From a bacterium (GTDB lineage: Bacteria > Patescibacteriota > Patescibacteriia > Patescibacteriales > JAGXOH01), in NCBI GenBank assembly GCA_021106995.1, contig JAIOTG010000099.1, positions 1-9,080 on the forward strand: a stretch of 9,080 nucleotides of DNA. The letters run 5' to 3'. Under the pieces are notes generated by a model. The model was given only the letters and a program-made list of their open reading frames with translations, was not told the origin of the DNA and did no database searches. The position numbers and the translations under genes are program-made. Of this stretch, positions 4,554-9,080 are shown in pieces (the first letter of the stretch is position 1; each line of letters starts with the position of its first letter).

Positions 4554-5615
4554 ATGAAAAAGATTGTAAATATAATAACTGCATTATTTATATTGTTTTT
4601 ACTGAACATGCCACTACTTGCCTTAGCTGACATTAATCTGGAGGCATCCAATTCCCAATATTTGTATATAAACGACTCAAATCAGACAGGACTGGATATA
4701 ACTGGCGATGCAACTTTCGAAGGTTGGATAAATTTTGAAAGCATCAGAAGCACTAATGCAATATGCGGGAAATACGATAGCGCAGGAGCAGAGGAAAGAT
4801 CGTATAGATTTGATTATAAAGGTATAACCAATAACAAACTATATTTTCTTTTATCAAGTGATGGCACGTTGCAAAACTATAGTGCTGCCGTAGTTGAGTG
4901 GAGCCCCTCTGTCGGAACTTCTTATCACGTTGCAGTTACATTTAATGCTTCTACCAGAGAGGTTAAATTCTACGTCGATGGGTCACAACAAGGAGCAACA
5001 CAATTCGTAACAAAAGACTCCATATATAATGGGGCTGCTAATTTTGAACTAGGCTCCTGGCAAAATGGAACAAATCCTTTTGATGGAAGAATCGATGATT
5101 TTAGAGTCTGGAATGTCGTTAGAACAGAAGCTCAAATTAACGATAATAAAGACGTGGAATTAACAGGCAGCGAAACCGGACTTGTTGGATATTGGAAACT
5201 TGCCAATTCCTTGCTTGATGAAACTTCCTATAACAACGATTTAACTAACAAAAATGGCGCCACTCTCTCGAATGAGACACTTTTTACTTACTCATCAACC
5301 GATCCTGATCCCGCCGAAGAATGCTCATTCTCCTCTAATATAGACTATGACACAGCCGAAGGACTCCAAGGAGTAGGAACTTATCAAAATCTGTTTCTTG
5401 GGACCAATACTAGTGTGCCATCGGTCTGTATACATGAAGTTGGAGGAGACTTTGTTTCAGAACACGAATTCTTTGACGCCACATATACACCAGTTTCGGT
5501 ATGCCAAAGACCAAATTCAGTTATAATTTCGGTAATCGCTTATGATGGGGACGGAAATTATTTTGAACAGACACTGAACATCACTACAGAAACGAGAGAA
5601 ACGTACTTATTTTGA
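4554..5615 (+). CDS. Secreted LamG/concanavalin A-like lectin-fold protein
   Basis: A 353-residue extracellular protein. Residues 1-25 form a signal peptide with an ALA|D cleavage site (23-26). Residues about 27-246 are a LamG-type jelly-roll domain: an opening EASNSQYLYI, FEGWINF (55-61), YHVAVTFNASTREVKFYVDG (124-143), the near-diagnostic DGRIDDFRVWNVVRTEAQI (177-195), and GLVGYWKL (209-216). A short linker with STDPDP (248-253) leads to a C-terminal module (about 255-353) with three cysteines (257, 292, 317) and beta-rich sequence that I cannot assign. No sortase, PEP-CTERM or other anchor is seen. LamG folds in bacteria commonly bind glycans or proteins, so an adhesin or polymer-binding role is likely, but the ligand is unknown. 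ATG at 4554 follows AAGGAG (4541-4546) by 7 nt. It is the last gene of its operon, with a terminator 25 nt after the stop. Confidence 0.88.
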   Translation: MKKIVNIITALFILFLLNMPLLALADINLEASNSQYLYINDSNQTGLDITGDATFEGWINFESIRSTNAICGKYDSAGAEERSYRFDYKGITNNKLYFLLSSDGTLQNYSAAVVEWSPSVGTSYHVAVTFNASTREVKFYVDGSQQGATQFVTKDSIYNGAANFELGSWQNGTNPFDGRIDDFRVWNVVRTEAQINDNKDVELTGSETGLVGYWKLANSLLDETSYNNDLTNKNGATLSNETLFTYSSTDPDPAEECSFSSNIDYDTAEGLQGVGTYQNLFLGTNTSVPSVCIHEVGGDFVSEHEFFDATYTPVSVCQRPNSVIISVIAYDGDGNYFEQTLNITTETRETYLF

Positions 5616-5640
5616 TTTATAATGAAAACAAATAAAAAAT

Positions 5641-5671
5641 AAAGGCAGACCCCGGAGGCTCTGCCTTTTTT
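5641..5671 (+). terminator. Intrinsic terminator of the surface-protein operon
   Basis: AAAGGCAGA (5641-5649) pairs with TCTGCCTTT (5660-5668), giving a 9-bp stem that may extend inward by CC/GG, followed by a T-run to 5671. The loop is C/G-rich. It separates the surface-protein operon from the glycan genes. Confidence 0.9.
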
Positions 5672-5715
5672 ATTTATCCTAATTATTTTTAAAATTAATA
5701 ACTTGCTTATATAGC

Positions 5716-5721
5716 TATAAT
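5716..5721 (+). promoter_or_regulatory. Candidate -10 box for the glycan operon
   Basis: A perfect TATAAT (5716-5721) sits 19 nt before the flippase ATG. At 17-nt spacing the -35 position (5693-5698, AATTAA) is poor. A start near 5728 would leave a leader of only about 13 nt, in line with the missing Shine-Dalgarno. Confidence 0.4.
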
Positions 5722-5740
5722 TTAATATTATTAATATTAT

Positions 5741-6994
5741 ATGATTAAAAAGGGGAAAAAAAAATTATACAATTTATTAAGGTGGAGTCAAAAATACACC
5801 AAAACAGATATGGTATATTTAGCTAAAGGTGGTTTTTGGCTAAACATGGGGCAAGGCATATCGTCTTTTGCCGGTTTGGCTTTGGCCGTAATTTTTGCCA
5901 ACTTCCTTCCTGCAGAAACCTATGGAACCTATAAATTTGTAATTTCCTTCATAGGAATTCTCTCCATTCCCACTTTAAGTGGCATTAACACAGCGTTAAT
6001 TCGTGCTGTTGCCCAGGGAAACGAAGGCACTTTATATCCAGCTTTAAAAGTTAAATTAAAATGGGGTGTATGGGGGGCTCTTGGCGCATTAATAATATCT
6101 GGATATTATTTTTATAATAATAACACTACATTAGGAAGTTCTTTCCTTATAATGGCTTTTTTTATCCCATTTTTTAATACATTAAATATTTGGGTACAAT
6201 ATTTAAACGGAAAAAAAGATTTTAAAACACTAGGAAAATACAAAGCTTTTTATAATATAATAACGATAAGCATTGTAATATCCACCGTTATCGTAACGCA
6301 AAATATTTTTATTATTCTATTTGTTTATTTTATATCTAATTCTTTAACAAGGTTATTTTTTCTAAAAAAATCTACAAAAAAACATCCAATCAACAAAAAT
6401 TATGACAAAGCCTCTATTAAATACGGAAAACACCTAAGCCTAATGAGCATTCTGGGTCCAATTTCAAAACAAATAGATAAAATACTTATTTTTCATTATT
6501 TAGGACCAATTCAATTGGCCATATATGCTTTTTCACTTAGACCCATAGAAGAATTAAATGGGCTATTAGATAGTTTTTCTAAATTAAGCTTACCCAAACT
6601 AAGTCAAAGAAGCATGCCAGAACTAAAAAAATCTATTCCTAAAAAAATGATAAAACTTTTTATCATATTAATAATACTGGTAACTATATATATAATTATA
6701 TCTCCCTACTTATATCAAAAACTATTTCCACAATATATAGAGGCAACAATTTATTCCCAAGTATTTGCCCTATCTATTATATTTTTCCCCAAAATGCTTA
6801 TAGGACAAACTTTAACAGCTCACGCTAGAAAGAAACAGTTATATATTTTAAGGACATTAACCCCCTTGTTTAAAATTTTTCTGCTTTTAATACTTCTGCC
6901 TATTTATGGTATTTGGGGTGCCATAATAACCCTGATAGCATCAGAACTTTTTCACTTAATACTCTTATTATTATTTTTTAAAAAAATGAAATGA
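5741..6994 (+). CDS. Wzx-type oligosaccharide flippase (polysaccharide biosynthesis / MOP family)
   Basis: A 417-residue integral membrane protein that would flip lipid-linked oligosaccharides across the cytoplasmic membrane for assembly into surface polysaccharide. A basic N-terminus (KKGKKK) and [20 protein letters not shown] lead into about 11-12 predicted hydrophobic helices, clustered around residues 31-55, 107-126, 133-152, 170-207, 302-322, 337-357 and 372-414. The first-helix block [19 protein letters not shown] followed by [10 protein letters not shown] is typical of this family, as is the central [20 protein letters not shown] (246-265). Length is normal. The ATG at 5741 has no upstream Shine-Dalgarno; an in-frame ATG at 5810 (M24) has none either and would remove conserved-looking residues, so 5741 is kept. 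Its stop overlaps the gmd start as ATGA (6991-6994). Which glycan it moves cannot be read from sequence. Confidence 0.88.
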   Translation: MIKKGKKKLYNLLRWSQKYTKTDMVYLAKGGFWLNMGQGISSFAGLALAVIFANFLPAETYGTYKFVISFIGILSIPTLSGINTALIRAVAQGNEGTLYPALKVKLKWGVWGALGALIISGYYFYNNNTTLGSSFLIMAFFIPFFNTLNIWVQYLNGKKDFKTLGKYKAFYNIITISIVISTVIVTQNIFIILFVYFISNSLTRLFFLKKSTKKHPINKNYDKASIKYGKHLSLMSILGPISKQIDKILIFHYLGPIQLAIYAFSLRPIEELNGLLDSFSKLSLPKLSQRSMPELKKSIPKKMIKLFIILIILVTIYIIISPYLYQKLFPQYIEATIYSQVFALSIIFFPKMLIGQTLTAHARKKQLYILRTLTPLFKIFLLLILLPIYGIWGAIITLIASELFHLILLLLFFKKMK

Positions 6995-8076
6995 AAAAAG
7001 CTTTAATTACAGGAATAACTGGACAAGATGGATCCTATCTGTCAGAACTCCTTTTAGAGAAAAATTATATAGTTCATGGTATTAAAAGAAGGTCCTCTTC
7101 TTTTAATACCGAGAGGGTAAACCATCTCTATCAAGATCCACACGAAAAAGAAAAAAAATTCATTCTTCATTATGGAGACCTAACTGATTCCACAAACATT
7201 ATCCGCTTAATCCAGAAAATACAACCAGATGAAATTTACAACCTGGGCGCCCAAAGCCATGTGAAAGTATCTTTTGAAACTCCAGAATATACTGCTAATT
7301 CTGATGCCTTGGGAGCGCTTAGAATCTTAGAAACAATAAGACTCCTTAAACTAGGAGAAAAAACAAAATTTTATCAAGCTTCCACCTCGGAAATGTTTGG
7401 CTCCACTCCACCGCCCCAGAATGAAACTTCCGCTTTTCACCCCAGAAGTCCTTATGGAGTGGCTAAATTATATTCTCATTGGATTACGGTTAATTATAGA
7501 GAAGCTTATAATTTTTTTGCTGTTAACGGAATACTTTTCAATCATGAGTCCCCTCGCAGGGGAGAAACTTTTGTAACACGCAAAATAACAAGAGCAGCGA
7601 CCAGAATCAAATTAGGGCTTCAAGATAAAATTTATTTAGGAAATTTAAATGCTAAAAGAGATTGGGGACACGCTAAAGATTTTGTAAAAGCTATGTATTT
7701 GATGCTACAACAAAAAGAAGCAAAGGATTATGTAATAGCCACCGGAGAACAATATTCCGTAAAAGATCTTTGCAAAATAGCCTTTAGCGAATTAGGAATA
7801 GAAATAGAATGGAACGGAAAAAATTTAAACGAAAAAGGAATTAACAAAAAAAATGGAAAAACAATAATAGAGATAGACCCTAATTATTTTAGACCAACCG
7901 AGGTTGATTCTTTAAAAGGAGATCCGTCCATGGCCATAAAGGAACTAGGTTGGAAACCTAAAATTAGTTTTTCTGAATTGATAAAAGAAATGATAAAACA
8001 CGATCTAAAAGAAGCAAAAAAAGAAATACATCTTAAAAAAGGAGGCTTTAGTGTAATAAATAACAAAGGAGAATAA
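6991..8076 (+). CDS. gmd: GDP-mannose 4,6-dehydratase
   Basis: This NADP-dependent short-chain dehydrogenase/reductase converts GDP-D-mannose to GDP-4-keto-6-deoxy-D-mannose, the first step to GDP-L-fucose and other 6-deoxyhexoses. The Rossmann motif is [10 protein letters not shown] (8-17). [13 protein letters not shown] (31-43) is the family's cofactor and dimer-interface loop. Catalytic residues are in place: T132 and E134 in STSEMFG (131-137), Y155 and K159 in [21 protein letters not shown] (184-199), [17 protein letters not shown] (216-232) and RPTEVD (301-306) are family-specific substrate-binding blocks. The length of 361 is normal. The start overlaps the flippase stop by 4 nt (ATGA) with no good Shine-Dalgarno, implying translational coupling. 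The next gene begins on the base after the stop codon. The two adjacent enzymes strongly support a fucose-nucleotide role. The C-terminal tail after about 340 is Lys-rich and probably dispensable. Confidence 0.96.
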   Translation: MKKALITGITGQDGSYLSELLLEKNYIVHGIKRRSSSFNTERVNHLYQDPHEKEKKFILHYGDLTDSTNIIRLIQKIQPDEIYNLGAQSHVKVSFETPEYTANSDALGALRILETIRLLKLGEKTKFYQASTSEMFGSTPPPQNETSAFHPRSPYGVAKLYSHWITVNYREAYNFFAVNGILFNHESPRRGETFVTRKITRAATRIKLGLQDKIYLGNLNAKRDWGHAKDFVKAMYLMLQQKEAKDYVIATGEQYSVKDLCKIAFSELGIEIEWNGKNLNEKGINKKNGKTIIEIDPNYFRPTEVDSLKGDPSMAIKELGWKPKISFSELIKEMIKHDLKEAKKEIHLKKGGFSVINNKGE

Positions 8077-9006
8077 ATGGATAAAAAAAGTAAAATTTAT
8101 ATTGCTGGCCACAGAGGCTTAGTCGGCTCTGCGATCGTTAGACAGCTCAAAAAACAAGGTTTTAATAATTTAATGACAAAAACCAGAAATCAACTTGATC
8201 TGTTAGATCAAAAACAGGTGACCAGTTTTTTTAAAAAAGAAAAGATAGAATATGTTTTTCTATCCGCTGCCCGAGTAGGAGGAATAATGGCCAACAAAAA
8301 CTATCCAGCCCAGTTTATTTACGAAAATCTACAAATACAAAATAATATAATCCATAATTCCTACCTAAACAAAGTCAAAAAACTTTTATTTTTAGGAAGC
8401 TCTTGTATTTACCCTAAATACTCGCCTCAACCAATTAAAGAAGAATATTTATTGAATGGAAAACTAGAGCCTACAAACGAGCCTTATGCCATTGCTAAAA
8501 TAGCCGGAATTAAAATGTGCCTAGCATACAACAAACAATATAGAACCAATTTCATTTCAGCAATGCCCACAAACCTATATGGACCCAATGATAATTTTGA
8601 TCTGGAAAATTCTCATGTTCTACCTGCTTTGATAAGAAAATTTCACGAAGCTAAGATTAATAATAAAAAAGAAATAGTTATTTGGGGCTCAGGAAAGCCA
8701 AAAAGAGAATTTCTCTACGTAGATGACTTGGCCGATGCTTGCATATTTCTGATGAATAATTACAATAAAAATGAACCTATAAATATAGGTTTTGGGAAAG
8801 ATATGACAATTAAAGATCTGGCTAAAATAATAAAAGAAGATATAAAATATAATGGGGATATAAAATGGGACAAAACAAAACCAGACGGAACACCTATTAA
8901 AAAGCTGAATTTAAAAAAACTATATTCTCTAGGCTGGAAACCTAAAATATCTTTAAAAAAAGGAATTAAAAAAACTATTGAATGGTATTTAAAAAACTTA
9001 AATTAA
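8077..9006 (+). CDS. fcl: GDP-L-fucose synthase (GDP-4-keto-6-deoxymannose 3,5-epimerase/4-reductase)
   Basis: This NADPH-dependent enzyme epimerises the Gmd product at C3 and C5 and reduces C4, giving GDP-L-fucose, the donor for fucosyltransferases. The 309-residue length is normal. The N-terminal cofactor motif is [10 protein letters not shown] (11-20). [15 protein letters not shown] (64-78) is family-specific. Catalytic residues line up with the E. coli enzyme at a +1 offset: S108 and C110 in GSSCIYP, Y137 and K141 in YAIAK, H180 in [32 protein letters not shown] (203-221) and LGWKPK (285-290) are also typical. The gene starts directly after the gmd stop, with AAAGGAG (8066-8072) inside the gmd end as ribosome binding site. 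Together with gmd it completes GDP-mannose to GDP-L-fucose; a source of GDP-mannose is not in the window. Confidence 0.96.
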   Translation: MDKKSKIYIAGHRGLVGSAIVRQLKKQGFNNLMTKTRNQLDLLDQKQVTSFFKKEKIEYVFLSAARVGGIMANKNYPAQFIYENLQIQNNIIHNSYLNKVKKLLFLGSSCIYPKYSPQPIKEEYLLNGKLEPTNEPYAIAKIAGIKMCLAYNKQYRTNFISAMPTNLYGPNDNFDLENSHVLPALIRKFHEAKINNKKEIVIWGSGKPKREFLYVDDLADACIFLMNNYNKNEPINIGFGKDMTIKDLAKIIKEDIKYNGDIKWDKTKPDGTPIKKLNLKKLYSLGWKPKISLKKGIKKTIEWYLKNLN

Positions 9007-9010
9007 AAAA

Positions 9011-9080
9011 ATGAAAATTTTAAAAAAATTATCAAATTATCAAAAAACTGTAAAAAATATTTATGCTAGCGAAGCCCTAA
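9011..9080 (+). CDS. Start of a further gene in the glycan operon, cut by the right edge
   Basis: ATG at 9011, 4 nt after the fcl stop, opens a frame that stays open for 23 codons to the window edge. The visible product starts MKILKKLSNYQKTVKN and continues IYASEAL. Tight spacing on the same strand argues that it is real and co-transcribed. The preceding bases are all A, with no Shine-Dalgarno. By context it could be a glycosyltransferase or another sugar-modifying enzyme, but the fragment is too short to identify. Confidence 0.6.
   Translation, partial: MKILKKLSNYQKTVKNIYASEAL

Noticed and set aside
7884..8066. Minus-strand open frame of 60 codons opposite the 3' end of gmd
   Set aside because: It is a shadow of the conserved gmd coding sequence with no start signals of its own.
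1..9080. CRISPR array, tRNA or rRNA genes
   Set aside because: No regularly spaced repeats, cloverleaf-like segments or rRNA core sequences were seen on either strand; the rRNA-like match is limited to the boxA-like leader motif.

Overview
The window is AT-rich (roughly one third G+C by eye) bacterial DNA. Dense, short-spaced genes, strong AAAGGAGG-type ribosome binding sites on some genes, and TGA used as a normal stop (at 5613-5615 and 6992-6994) all show. The small-genome style and the look of the glycan proteins suggest a Candidate Phyla Radiation / Patescibacteria member, perhaps Parcubacteria-like. The use of TGA as stop argues against the code-25 lineages (Gracilibacteria, Absconditabacteria). 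The taxonomic placement is inference.

Layout. (1) 1-1235, minus strand: a sulfate-activation unit with a candidate promoter (1207-1235), a possible 26-residue small ORF (1075-1155), cysQ (3'(2'),5'-bisphosphate nucleotidase, 236-1054) and the 5' part of sat (ATP sulfurylase, 1-249, running off the left edge). (2) 1315-2539, plus strand: a single-gene unit encoding an unrecognised 368-residue protein with two Cys/His zinc-site patterns and a possible C-terminal helix-turn-helix, closed by a clear intrinsic terminator. (3) 2540-2844: a gene-free, very AT-rich stretch with a 14-bp perfect inverted repeat, an interrupted palindrome, a good promoter and a boxA-like rRNA-leader motif. (4) 2845-5671: a three-gene operon for cell-envelope or secreted proteins, each gene with a strong Shine-Dalgarno, closed by an intrinsic terminator. 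Its products are a membrane-anchored unknown, a signal-peptide protein with fibronectin III, calcium-binding and FG-GAP-like modules, and a signal-peptide LamG/concanavalin A-like protein. (5) 5716-9080: a glycan operon with a Wzx-type flippase, GDP-mannose 4,6-dehydratase, GDP-L-fucose synthase and the first 23 codons of a further gene.

How it fits together. Region 5 makes GDP-L-fucose from GDP-mannose and provides a flippase for lipid-linked oligosaccharides, so it is part of a surface-polysaccharide locus. Region 4 supplies secreted proteins with carbohydrate- or ligand-binding folds. Region 1 makes APS and removes PAP, which would suit sulfation of a surface glycan if a kinase and a sulfotransferase lie outside the window.

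The most unusual signal is regulatory. Two separate plus-strand transcription units (regions 2 and 4) share one architecture: an extended -10 promoter, then a GTTCTTT-A/G-AAAAT element 11-12 nt after the -10. The second copy closely matches the boxA antitermination element of Bacillus rRNA leaders.
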